From: Leeuwenhoekiella blandensis MED217 | Lineage (GTDB): Bacteria > Bacteroidota > Bacteroidia > Flavobacteriales > Flavobacteriaceae | Direction: 5' to 3' | Assembly (NCBI RefSeq): GCF_000152985.1 | Contig: NZ_CH672395.1 | Span: forward strand, 1,092,567 to 1,156,566 | DNA length: 64,000 nucleotides | Part shown: positions 53,434-61,524 of the stretch, one piece after another | Numbering within the stretch: position 1 is the stretch's first letter | Layout: the number at the start of each line of letters is the position of its first letter | Made by a program: the position numbers and the translations under genes | The notes under the pieces: model-generated | Databases searched by the model: none | What the model was told of the DNA's origin: nothing | What the model saw: only the letters and a program-made list of their open reading frames with translations

Positions 53434-54345
53434 ATGATGACTATGATGAGAAACATATTTTTGGCTGCAATGGGCCTAGTATTTTTTATCTCTTGTAAAA
53501 ACGATGATGACAATACCGTAGAAATTGAGGTGCGTGATCGGGGGGAAGTGCAGGTAGAAAGTTCGGCAAATTTGACCGCCTATTTAGATACTCATTTTTA
53601 TAACTACGAGGAGTTTGAAACACCACCTGCAGATTTTGATTACAAAATACGCTTTGATACGATAAGTGGTGATAATGCAGACAAGACGCCGCTTTCTAGT
53701 CAGGTCATTACCCGCCAATATACTTTTGAAGAAACAGAGTACGAGCTTTACATTTTAAAAGCACGTGAGGGCGAGGGTGTTCAACCTACATTTGCAGATT
53801 CTACGTTCTTAAATTATGAAGGTCGTGTAGTAGGTGGCAATCGTTTTGATGTTGCAATTTCTCCGGTTTGGTTTGATTTATCTCAAGTTGTTTTTGGTTT
53901 TGCAAATGGGGTTAGTGAATTAAAAGCAGGAACTCAGTTTACTCAAAATGCTGACGGAACTTTTGACTTTGGAAATGACTATGGAATAGGGGCTGTTTTT
54001 ATTCCAAGTGGTTTAGGATATTTTAACGGGTCAGGACCTGGCTTTGGTTCGTATTCAGATTTGGTATTTACCTTTGATTTGTTTCGTGCAGTAGAGGACA
54101 CCGATAATGACAGAGATGGAGTACCTAACTGGATGGAAGATATTAACGGAAATAATTATGTAAACGAATTAGGAGATGATACCGATGGAGATCGCGTTCC
54201 TAATTATTTGGATACTGATGATGACGGTGATGGGACGTCTACCCGAGAAGAAATAAATTTAGATGAAGATGGTAATTTAGTTTTACCATTTCCAGATAGC
54301 GACAATGACGGAACTCCAGATTACTTAGATCCTGAGATTAGTTAA
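53434..54345 (+). CDS. FKBP-type lipoprotein with C-terminal calcium-type (TSP3-like) repeats
   Basis: I start it at the ATG at 53434 (MMTMMRNIFLAAMGLVFFISC), because the longer frame from the TTG at 53407 reads through the promoter box. The 303-residue protein is a lipoprotein with the lipid on the Cys. An FKBP-like domain lies at about residues 110-220 (SELKAGTQF, then IGAVFIPSGLGYF and YSDLVFTFDL). The rest (about 225-300) is a run of aspartate motifs (DTDNDRDGVPNWMED, DDTDGDRVPNYLD, DSDNDGTPDYLD) like thrombospondin type 3 calcium repeats. A surface folding helper is likely. Confidence 0.8.
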   Translation: MMTMMRNIFLAAMGLVFFISCKNDDDNTVEIEVRDRGEVQVESSANLTAYLDTHFYNYEEFETPPADFDYKIRFDTISGDNADKTPLSSQVITRQYTFEETEYELYILKAREGEGVQPTFADSTFLNYEGRVVGGNRFDVAISPVWFDLSQVVFGFANGVSELKAGTQFTQNADGTFDFGNDYGIGAVFIPSGLGYFNGSGPGFGSYSDLVFTFDLFRAVEDTDNDRDGVPNWMEDINGNNYVNELGDDTDGDRVPNYLDTDDDGDGTSTREEINLDEDGNLVLPFPDSDNDGTPDYLDPEIS

Positions 54346-54368
54346 ATGCTATACATATCACATAAAAG

Positions 54369-54403
54369 AAAAGGCCCGTTATCAACTTGATAACGGGCCT
54401 TTT
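54369..54403. terminator. Bidirectional terminator between FKBP and barrel genes
   Basis: Perfectly complementary 17-base arms (54369-54385, 54387-54403), with A residues left and T residues right, serve two converging genes. Confidence 0.85.
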
Positions 54404-54426
54404 TTATTTCAACAATTGTGCGACTA

Positions 54427-55011
54427 TTATAAATTAAGCGAAAGGCTTAAGATCAATTGATCGGGTCTTGTGTCAATACGATCCCCTCTAGTGATAATGC
54501 CATTATTATCTAAGAACTCAGCTTCATTGTCTCCAAAACCACGCTCATAGCGTAAATCAATTCCAAGTTTGCCTAAAGCTAAACCTGCGCCGATATTCAA
54601 ACCTACCGTAAAGTCGTTTTTAACATCACCTAGCGTAATCCCATCATATTCTGTATCTAGAATATATTGAAATGCAGGACCTGCAAAAACCTGTAAAGGA
54701 CCTAAAACTTCAAGTCCAACAAGAACGGGTAGATCTAGCTTTTGCATGCTAAAATCGTCATCCTCGTAGGTTGAATTAAGTTTGGTGTACACAAGTTCTG
54801 GTCTGATATAAAGTTTTTCTCCGGCACGGCCAAAAACTCCAACGTGATATCCTATGTCACTGCCTGGATCTTTATAAGCATTTTCCGCAGAGACTGTAAT
54901 GTCTCCTGTGCCTCCGTAGTTAAGCCCGGCTTTAATACCAAAACCCGGATCTGATTGCGCGTGTGCAAACGACACGACTAAAAATAAAATTCCTAAAAAT
55001 GTTCTTTTCAT
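54427..55011 (-). CDS. Outer-membrane beta-barrel protein (OMP_b-brl type)
   Basis: The 194-residue product has a signal peptide (MKRTFLGILFLVVSFAHAQ) and then amphipathic strands (GIKAGLNYGGTGDITV, LQVFAGPAFQYIL, GIDLRYERGFGD) ending in LILSLSLNL, a typical barrel end. Small eight-stranded barrels like this occur widely in Bacteroidota; the job is unknown. It converges with the FKBP gene. Confidence 0.85.
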   Translation of the reverse strand: MKRTFLGILFLVVSFAHAQSDPGFGIKAGLNYGGTGDITVSAENAYKDPGSDIGYHVGVFGRAGEKLYIRPELVYTKLNSTYEDDDFSMQKLDLPVLVGLEVLGPLQVFAGPAFQYILDTEYDGITLGDVKNDFTVGLNIGAGLALGKLGIDLRYERGFGDNEAEFLDNNGIITRGDRIDTRPDQLILSLSLNL

Positions 55012-55122
55012 AACGGTTAAGTTGTGCCCTGTTAAGAGCGGTTTAAATAAATTTAATCAATTACGATCGATTTATTCTAGCCGATAGAAGTAAACATTTT
55101 TAGGAATCTAGTATAAAAGTGC

Positions 55123-56076
55123 TTACTTCTTAGCTAGCACTCTATTAACGGCTTCTACTATAGATTTAGTATTAAGACCGTATTTTTCCATAAGTTGAGC
55201 AGGCGTACCGCTCTCTCCAAAAGTATCGTTGGTTGCTACAAATTCCTGATAAACAGGATCGTTTTTAGCAAGTAAACCAGATACACTCTCACCAAGACCA
55301 CCTAGGTAATTGTGCTCTTCACAGGTTACTACGCAACGGGTTTTCTTAATTGAATTTAGAATCGCTTCATCATCAAGCGGCTTGATGGTGTGAATGTTGA
55401 TCACTTCGGCTTTGATTCCTTTTTCTTCAAGTTCTTCGGCAGCTTCTAGTGCGTGCCATACCAAATGACCGGTTGCAAGAATAGTTACATCAGAACCTTC
55501 CACAAGGTGTAATGCCTTACCAATTTCAAACTTTCCGTCAGCTTCGGTAAAGTTAGGAACGCTAGGTCTACCAAAACGTAAATAAACCGGACCTTCGTGA
55601 TCTGCAATCGCGATGGTAGCGGCTTTAGTTTGGTTAAAATCACAAGGATTGATCACAGTCATTCCCGGTAACATTTTCATAAGACCTAAATCTTCTAGAA
55701 TCTGGTGAGTCGCACCATCTTCTCCTAACGTAAGACCAGCGTGAGAAGCACAAATTTTTACATTTTTACCCGAATAAGCAACGCTTTGACGTATTTGATC
55801 GTAAACACGACCAGTAGCAAAGTTTGCAAATGAAGTAGCGTAAGGTATTTTTCCGCCTATAGTCATACCGGCAGCCATACCAATCATATTAGCTTCTGCA
55901 ATACCGGTTTGAAAAAAGCGCTCTGGGTGATTCTTAGCAAAGTCGTTCAATTTTAAAGATCCGGTAAGGTCTGCACAAAGGGCAACAACATCTTCATGAG
56001 TTTTTCCCAGTTCGTCCATACCTGCACCAAAACCAGAACGAGTATCTATATTTCCTGAATTTGTGAATTTTTTCAT
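55123..56076 (-). CDS. Transketolase, C-terminal half
   Basis: This half holds the pyrimidine-binding and C-terminal domains. The 317-residue product has GIAEANMIGMAAGM near residue 57 with the catalytic Glu. HAGLTLGEDGATHQ follows near 110, and SDVTILATGHLVWHALEAAEEL near 194. Together with the upstream gene it forms one active enzyme of the pentose phosphate pathway. Two-gene transketolases are common in Bacteroidota, so this is not a frameshift. Gap to the N-terminal half: 86 bp. Confidence 0.92.
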   Translation of the reverse strand: MKKFTNSGNIDTRSGFGAGMDELGKTHEDVVALCADLTGSLKLNDFAKNHPERFFQTGIAEANMIGMAAGMTIGGKIPYATSFANFATGRVYDQIRQSVAYSGKNVKICASHAGLTLGEDGATHQILEDLGLMKMLPGMTVINPCDFNQTKAATIAIADHEGPVYLRFGRPSVPNFTEADGKFEIGKALHLVEGSDVTILATGHLVWHALEAAEELEEKGIKAEVINIHTIKPLDDEAILNSIKKTRCVVTCEEHNYLGGLGESVSGLLAKNDPVYQEFVATNDTFGESGTPAQLMEKYGLNTKSIVEAVNRVLAKK

Positions 56077-56162
56077 ATTTCTGACCCCATTTTATTCAGT
56101 AATGAGTAAAATATATTCGGGGTAATTTTTAAGGTTAATAGTTTCTTTTTGATGGGTACCAA

Positions 56163-57008
56163 TTAGTAGTCGCCTAAAGTCTCAGGGTTTTGAGCTAGTG
56201 CTTTTTCTAATTGCTCATCATTAGGAGCTTTACCGTGCCACGCGTGACCATTCATCATAAAGTCAACACCGTGTCCCATAATGGTATGTAATAAGATACA
56301 AACAGGTTTTCCTTTACCGGTGCGTGATTTTGCTTCATTAAGACCAGCGATAATCGCTTCGATATCATTTCCTTTTTCAACGTCTAAAACATCCCAGCCA
56401 AAAGCTTCAAATTTAGCTTTAACGTCTCCCATATTTAAAACGTCATCCGTACTACCGTCAATTTGCTGACCGTTTAAGTCAACTGTTGCAATAAGGTTAT
56501 CTACTTTATTACCAGCAGCATATAAGATCGCTTCCCAGTTTTGACCTTCTTGCAATTCACCATCACCGTGAAGGGAATAAACAAGACTGTCATCACCATT
56601 GAGTTTTTTGGTTTGAGCAGCACCTAAAGCAACACTCATTCCTTGTCCTAATGATCCTGACGCGATGCGAATTCCCGGAAGTCCTTCGTGCGTAGTAGGG
56701 TGTCCTTGCAGACGAGAATCTATTTTTCTAAACGTGTTTAATTCTTCAACCGGAAAATAGCCAGAACGAGCCAAAACGCTGTAAAATACCGGTGAGATAT
56801 GACCATTAGACAGGAAGAATAGATCTTCGTCTTTTCCGTCCATATCAAAACCTTCTTTACGTTTCATTACTTCTTGGTATAAGGCTACAAAAAATTCTGT
56901 ACAACCTAAAGAGCCTCCCGGATGCCCAGAACTCACTTGGTGTACTTGCCTTACGATGTCTCTTCTTACCTGAGAGACAAAATCTTCTAATTGTTTTGTG
57001 TTTGGCAT
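56163..57008 (-). CDS. Transketolase, N-terminal half
   Basis: This half binds thiamine diphosphate. The 281-residue protein has SSGHPGGSLGCTEFFVALY near residue 26, SNGHISPVFYSVLA near 68, GSLGQGMSVALGAA near 117 and the cofactor motif HGDGELQEGQNWEAI near 145. The end (residues 251-281) is complete and does not run into the next frame. The C-terminal half follows on the same strand. Confidence 0.93.
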   Translation of the reverse strand: MPNTKQLEDFVSQVRRDIVRQVHQVSSGHPGGSLGCTEFFVALYQEVMKRKEGFDMDGKDEDLFFLSNGHISPVFYSVLARSGYFPVEELNTFRKIDSRLQGHPTTHEGLPGIRIASGSLGQGMSVALGAAQTKKLNGDDSLVYSLHGDGELQEGQNWEAILYAAGNKVDNLIATVDLNGQQIDGSTDDVLNMGDVKAKFEAFGWDVLDVEKGNDIEAIIAGLNEAKSRTGKGKPVCILLHTIMGHGVDFMMNGHAWHGKAPNDEQLEKALAQNPETLGDY

Positions 57009-57180
57009 TTTGATTAAGTTAAAATTTGATTTTCAAAAATACCCATTTTAGACAGGTATTACAATCAATAACCCATATATTACTAGTCTTTTAAGGAAAT
57101 TTAAGAAGTTTTATATTTTAAGTGTAAAATCCGCACTTATTATGCGGGATTTGCAGCAAACACTATCTATTAAATAGTTT

Positions 57181-57188
57181 TATCTTTG
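57181..57188 (+). promoter_or_regulatory. -7 box for tgt
   Basis: TATCTTTG is an exact TAnnTTTG match, 17 bp before the start codon. The nearest upstream TTG is 27 bp away, beyond normal spacing. Confidence 0.5.
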
Positions 57189-57205
57189 CCGCTCTAAATT
57201 ATACT

Positions 57206-58336
57206 ATGCAATTTAATCTTGTTACAAAAGACGCTGCCAGCAAGGCACGTGCAGGAGCAATAACGACAGATCACGGAACCATTGAAACCCCCATTTTTAT
57301 GCCGGTGGGAACTGTTGCTACCGTTAAAGGGGTGCATCAACGTGAGCTTGAGCAAGATATAAATCCAGACATTATCTTAGGAAATACTTATCATTTGTAC
57401 CTAAGACCACAAACCGAAATTCTCGAGAAGGCAGGCGGGCTGCATAAGTTTATGAATTGGGACCGAAATATTCTTACCGATAGCGGTGGTTACCAGGTGT
57501 ATTCGCTTTCAGCCAATAGAAAGATCAAAGAAGAAGGTGTCAAGTTTAAGTCACACATCGATGGCTCATTTCATATGTTTACGCCAGAACGGGTGATGGA
57601 AATTCAGCGAAGTATCGGGGCCGATATTATTATGGCTTTTGATGAATGCACGCCCTATCCTTGCGATTATAATTATGCAAAACGTTCTATGCATATGACG
57701 CATCGCTGGTTGGATCGATGTATTGATCATTTGGCCAAGACGCCGGTGAAATATGGTTATGATCAGGCGTTTTTTCCTATTGTTCAGGGAAGTACGTATA
57801 AAGATTTACGGAAGCAATCTGCAGAATATATAGCCAATTCAGGAGCGGTAGGTAATGCCATTGGCGGACTTTCAGTAGGGGAGCCTGCAGAAGAGATGTA
57901 TGCAATGACCGAAATTGTGACCGATATCCTTCCGGAAGATAAACCGCGTTATTTGATGGGCGTGGGAACTCCAATCAATATTTTAGAAAATATTGCGTTA
58001 GGTGTAGATATGTTTGACTGTGTGATGCCTACGCGTAATGGCCGTAACGGAACTTTGTTTACCCAACACGGAACCATAAATATTAAAAATAAAAAGTGGG
58101 AAGATGATTTTTCTCCCTTAGATCCAGACGGAACGACCTGGGTCGATACCGCGTATTCTAAAGCTTATGTAAGACATTTATTTAGTGTAAATGAGATTTT
58201 AGGCCGTCAAATAGGTACGATTCACAACCTTGGATTTTATATGTGGCTGGTGCGAGAAGCGCGCAAACATATTATTGCAGGTGATTTTTATACCTGGAAA
58301 GAAAAAATGGTAAAACAAATGGATAAGAGACTCTAG
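57206..58336 (+). CDS. tgt: tRNA-guanine transglycosylase without zinc cysteines
   Basis: Tgt swaps guanine at position 34 for the queuosine precursor preQ1. The 376-residue protein has D92 in LTDSGGYQVYSLS and the nucleophile D271 in FDCVMPTRNGRNG. The usual zinc site has CxCxxC followed by a His. Here the aligned block reads PLDPDGTTWVDTAYSKAY (304-321), with G309, T311 and D314 in place of the three Cys; the His is kept (TIHNL, H340). Catalytic parts are intact. It is first in a tgt-LptF/G-EamA run; the next gene starts directly after its stop. Confidence 0.93.
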   Translation: MQFNLVTKDAASKARAGAITTDHGTIETPIFMPVGTVATVKGVHQRELEQDINPDIILGNTYHLYLRPQTEILEKAGGLHKFMNWDRNILTDSGGYQVYSLSANRKIKEEGVKFKSHIDGSFHMFTPERVMEIQRSIGADIIMAFDECTPYPCDYNYAKRSMHMTHRWLDRCIDHLAKTPVKYGYDQAFFPIVQGSTYKDLRKQSAEYIANSGAVGNAIGGLSVGEPAEEMYAMTEIVTDILPEDKPRYLMGVGTPINILENIALGVDMFDCVMPTRNGRNGTLFTQHGTINIKNKKWEDDFSPLDPDGTTWVDTAYSKAYVRHLFSVNEILGRQIGTIHNLGFYMWLVREARKHIIAGDFYTWKEKMVKQMDKRL

Positions 58337-59413
58337 ATGAAAATCCTAGATTGGTACATACTTAAGCGTTATCTGGGTACTTTTATCACGATGCTCTTGT
58401 TGTTTATCCCTATTGGGATCACGGTAAATCTGGCAGAGAAGATCGATAAGATGCTGGCTAATGAGGTGCCGTTTGTAGAAATCGCACTGTATTATCTAGA
58501 TTTTACCATCTACTTTGCAAACCTCCTGTTTCCGTTATTTTTATTCTTATCGGTAATTTGGTTTACTTCTAAACTCGCAAACAATACCGAGGTCATCGCT
58601 TTTTTAAGTAGTGGTGTTTCGTTTTATAGATTTTTAAGACCGTACCTTATCGGGGCAACAATCGTATGTGTTGGCGCTTATATTTTAGGAACATATCTGG
58701 CGCCTGCGGCGAGTCAGGGTTTTAATGAATTTACCTATGAATATCTCAAAAATGGTAAAGCAGCCCGTGAAACCCGAAACGTATATCGCCAGATTAATGA
58801 TAACGACTATATTTATGTAAGCCGCTTTACGCCTTCGAGTAAAATGGGGCAAAACTTTACGTTGGAGCATTTTGAGAATAATACCCTTCAGTATAAAATA
58901 CAGGCACGAAGCATTGTTTACAGACCTGAAGATACCTTGTACCGACTCAATGGTTACAAAAAACGAATTGTAGGCAAAGAAGGGGATATTTTAATTTCAG
59001 AGCCTAAGTTAGATACCTTGTTTTCGTTTGATCTTGAAGATTTAACGCCGCTTGAATATATCGCTGAAACCCTAACGACACCTCGATTGAGAGAGTTTAT
59101 AGATAAAGAGCGAGCCAGAGGTTCTTCTGCGATAAATAGGTACGAGGTGGTGCTATATAAACGCTACAGTTTGCCGGTGAGCGCCTATATTTTGACCATT
59201 ATTGCAGTCGCGGTTTCTTCTATGAAGCGCCGCGGTGGAATGGGGATCAACCTAGCCTTGGGGATTTCTCTAGCGTTTATTTTTATCTTCTTTGATAAGG
59301 TTTTTGGTACTATTTCAGAGCAATCTGACTTTTCTCCAATGGTTGCCGTGTGGTTGCCTAATGTGCTTTTTGGTATCTTAGCTATTTATCTTCTCAACCG
59401 TGCAAAACGATAG
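58337..59413 (+). CDS. LptF/LptG-family permease (YjgP/YjgQ)
   Basis: The 358-residue protein has the family start (ILDWYILKRYLGTFITMLLLFIPIG) with the first two helices. A periplasmic beta-jellyroll-like part follows (about residues 130-255), then three more helices (near 274-350). Such proteins pull lipopolysaccharide from the inner membrane to the Lpt bridge. Whether it is LptF or LptG cannot be told. It begins right after the tgt stop codon and overlaps the EamA gene by 14 bp. Confidence 0.88.
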   Translation: MKILDWYILKRYLGTFITMLLLFIPIGITVNLAEKIDKMLANEVPFVEIALYYLDFTIYFANLLFPLFLFLSVIWFTSKLANNTEVIAFLSSGVSFYRFLRPYLIGATIVCVGAYILGTYLAPAASQGFNEFTYEYLKNGKAARETRNVYRQINDNDYIYVSRFTPSSKMGQNFTLEHFENNTLQYKIQARSIVYRPEDTLYRLNGYKKRIVGKEGDILISEPKLDTLFSFDLEDLTPLEYIAETLTTPRLREFIDKERARGSSAINRYEVVLYKRYSLPVSAYILTIIAVAVSSMKRRGGMGINLALGISLAFIFIFFDKVFGTISEQSDFSPMVAVWLPNVLFGILAIYLLNRAKR

Positions 59414-60314
59414 TCTTAAAAGTTACTTCCATTTTCACGTCATTGTGTTTATTTGGGGGTTTACGGCAGTTCTGGGTGCTTTAATCAGTATTGGGGCAAC
59501 GGAATTGGTTTGGTATCGTATGCTCATTGCTTCGATAGTCATTTTTGGCTATATAAAATTTAAAGGGATTTCGCTCAAGGCGAAAGGCAAAACGATTTTA
59601 GGTCTGGCAGGTGTGGGAGTTCTTATCGCTTTGCATTGGTTAACCTTTTTTGGTGCGGTTAAAATCGCAAATGTTTCGATCACTTTGGCGATGATGAGCA
59701 CAGGAGCTTTTTTTACGAGTATTTTAGAGCCTATTTTTTATAAACGGAAGTTGATCTGGTACGAGCTCGTTTTTGGCTTGCTTGTAATTTGTGGTTTGTA
59801 TCTCATTTTTGAGGTAGAAACGCGTTATACTGAAGGAATTATCGTCGCACTTATTTCTGCATTGCTAGCTGCGCTGTTTACGCTATTCAATGGCAAGTTT
59901 GCAAAAAAGCACAATTCTGTGATGATTTCTTTTTATGAATTACTCACCGGAGCCTTGTTTATAACCGTTTTTCTGGCGCTTAGCGGAACGTTTGATGCTT
60001 CCTTTTTTCAACTACAGCAAATGGATTGGGTGTATCTTTTGATACTTGCGACCGTTTGTACTGCATATGCGTTTATCGCTTCGGTAAAAGTGATGAAACA
60101 TTTAACGCCATACACCATTATGCTCACCACAAATATGGAACCCGTGTACGGAATCATCCTAGCTTTTCTCATTTTAGGCGATGCCGAACAAATGAATACC
60201 GGCTTTTATCTGGGCGCAATACTCATTTTATGTACCGTGATTTTAAACGGAATTTTAAAGAATGCCCGCAGACGCAAGGCTGCACGCGCATTAAAGAATT
60301 TAGAAACAAATTAA
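59400..60314 (+). CDS. EamA-family (DMT) transporter
   Basis: The 304-residue protein has ten membrane helices in two EamA repeats. The first (near residues 10-140) begins FHVIVFIWGFTAVLGALISIG. The second (near 148-290) includes YFIAS-type helices, then KHLTPYTIMLTTNMEPVYGIILAF. The start is GTG at 59400, inside the permease gene; no ATG lies nearer. Substrates of EamA carriers include amino acids and metabolites, but which one here is unknown. Confidence 0.85.
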   Translation: MQNDSLKSYFHFHVIVFIWGFTAVLGALISIGATELVWYRMLIASIVIFGYIKFKGISLKAKGKTILGLAGVGVLIALHWLTFFGAVKIANVSITLAMMSTGAFFTSILEPIFYKRKLIWYELVFGLLVICGLYLIFEVETRYTEGIIVALISALLAALFTLFNGKFAKKHNSVMISFYELLTGALFITVFLALSGTFDASFFQLQQMDWVYLLILATVCTAYAFIASVKVMKHLTPYTIMLTTNMEPVYGIILAFLILGDAEQMNTGFYLGAILILCTVILNGILKNARRRKAARALKNLETN

Positions 60315-60342
60315 AAATAGACCGGCTAAAAACCGATAAGGG

Positions 60343-60375
60343 TTTGGGAGAAGCTTTTTAAAACCTTTATATTTG
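60343..60375 (+). promoter_or_regulatory. Promoter for accA
   Basis: TTTG (60343-60346) and TATATTTG (60368-60375) are separated by 21 bp, a very good match to the Bacteroidota consensus. The start codon lies 25 bp downstream. Confidence 0.65.
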
Positions 60376-60400
60376 TCAGCTAACTAAAATTTTCCCCTAA

Positions 60401-61354
60401 ATGGAATATTTAGAATTTGAACAACCCATTAAAGAGCTTGAAGAACAACTTCAAAAATGCTCGCTTATAGGAGAGGAAAGTGATGTAGATGTCACCAATA
60501 CCTGTAAGCAAATTGAGAAAAAACTCAACGATACCAAGAAAGAGATTTATAAAAATCTTACACCTTGGCAGCGTGTACAGTTGTCACGTCATCCTAACAG
60601 GCCCTATACTTTAGATTATATCAAAGCGCTTTGTGGCGATACCTTTCTAGAGCTTCACGGCGATCGCAATGTTAAAGATGACAAGGCGATGATAGGTGGT
60701 TTAGGTAAAATAGGGGATCAAAGTTTTATGTTGATCGGTCAGCAAAAAGGCTTCAATACTAAGACACGTCAGTATCGTAATTTCGGTATGGCAAATCCTG
60801 AAGGTTACCGCAAAGCATTGCGTCTTATGAAGAGCGCAGAGAAGTTTAATCTTCCTGTGGTATGCTTCATTGATACTCCGGGAGCTTATCCTGGTCTTGA
60901 AGCTGAAGAGCGTGGGCAAGGAGAAGCAATTGCGCGTAATATTCTTGAGATGACACGTCTTAAAGTGCCCATCATTGTTGTGATCATAGGTGAAGGAGCA
61001 AGTGGCGGTGCTTTAGGTATAGGTGTTGGAGATAAGGTGTTGATGCTTGAGAATACCTGGTATTCTGTGATCTCGCCAGAATCGTGTTCTTCGATCTTAT
61101 GGAGAAGCTGGGAGTTTAAAGAGCAAGCAGCAGACGCATTGAAGCTTACCGCAAAAGATATGAAGAAGCAAAAGCTTATTGATGAGATCGTAAAAGAACC
61201 ATTAGGGGGAGCACATAGCGATCGAGAAGCGACCTTCTCTACAATAAAAGAAGAGATTTTAAAAGCATTTAATGAGTTCAAAAACTTATCACCAAAAGAT
61301 TTGGTTGAAAAGCGTATGGATAAATACTCAAATATGGGGGTGTTTAAAGGTTAA
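60401..61354 (+). CDS. accA: Acetyl-CoA carboxylase carboxyltransferase, alpha subunit
   Basis: AccA joins AccD to form the carboxyltransferase that makes malonyl-CoA. The 317-residue product has [22 protein letters not shown] near residue 48, [25 protein letters not shown] near 157 and [17 protein letters not shown] near 194. Its length matches the E. coli subunit. It has its own promoter and a terminator 29 bp past the stop. accD is at 7.2 kb. Confidence 0.96.
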   Translation: MEYLEFEQPIKELEEQLQKCSLIGEESDVDVTNTCKQIEKKLNDTKKEIYKNLTPWQRVQLSRHPNRPYTLDYIKALCGDTFLELHGDRNVKDDKAMIGGLGKIGDQSFMLIGQQKGFNTKTRQYRNFGMANPEGYRKALRLMKSAEKFNLPVVCFIDTPGAYPGLEAEERGQGEAIARNILEMTRLKVPIIVVIIGEGASGGALGIGVGDKVLMLENTWYSVISPESCSSILWRSWEFKEQAADALKLTAKDMKKQKLIDEIVKEPLGGAHSDREATFSTIKEEILKAFNEFKNLSPKDLVEKRMDKYSNMGVFKG

Positions 61355-61383
61355 AACAGTTAAACATCACTTGCGACAAAATT

Positions 61384-61402
61384 CCGGAGATTTGCTCTCC
61401 GG
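61384..61402 (+). terminator. Terminator after accA
   Basis: CCGGAGA (61384-61390) pairs with TCTCCGG (61396-61402), loop of 5, followed by eight T residues. Confidence 0.85.
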
Positions 61403-61413
61403 TTTTTTTTATG

Positions 61414-61474
61414 CTTGTTAACAAGATTATTTAGTTATCAACATGCTATTTGTTAACTTATGGTGGATAACCAC
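61414..61474. promoter_or_regulatory. DnaA-box-like cluster upstream of dnaB
   Basis: A palindrome CTTGTTAACAAG (61414-61425) is followed by TTATCAACA (61435-61443, one mismatch to the DnaA box TTATCCACA). A further inverted repeat GTGG-ATAA-CCAC (61463-61474) has TTATCCACC on its reverse strand, also one mismatch from the box. They could bind DnaA and tie dnaB expression to replication. No further boxes or AT-rich unwinding region of an origin are evident. Confidence 0.4.
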
Positions 61475-61486
61475 AGCTGCAAAAAG

Positions 61487-61518
61487 TTGAACCCGCCTTA
61501 ACAAATTTTTTACATTCG
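61487..61518 (+). promoter_or_regulatory. Promoter for dnaB
   Basis: TTG (61487-61489) and TACATTCG (61511-61518) are spaced by 21 bp. The ATG follows 6 bp after the -7 box, so the mRNA leader is near zero. Confidence 0.55.
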
Positions 61519-61524
61519 TCCTCT

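Noticed and set aside
55123-57008. Possible frameshift splitting transketolase
   Set aside because: Both halves have complete ends, separate starts and an 86-bp gap; two-gene transketolase is normal in this phylum.
61414-61474. Chromosomal replication origin
   Set aside because: Only two near-matches to the DnaA box, no dnaA/dnaN neighbours and no clear unwinding element.
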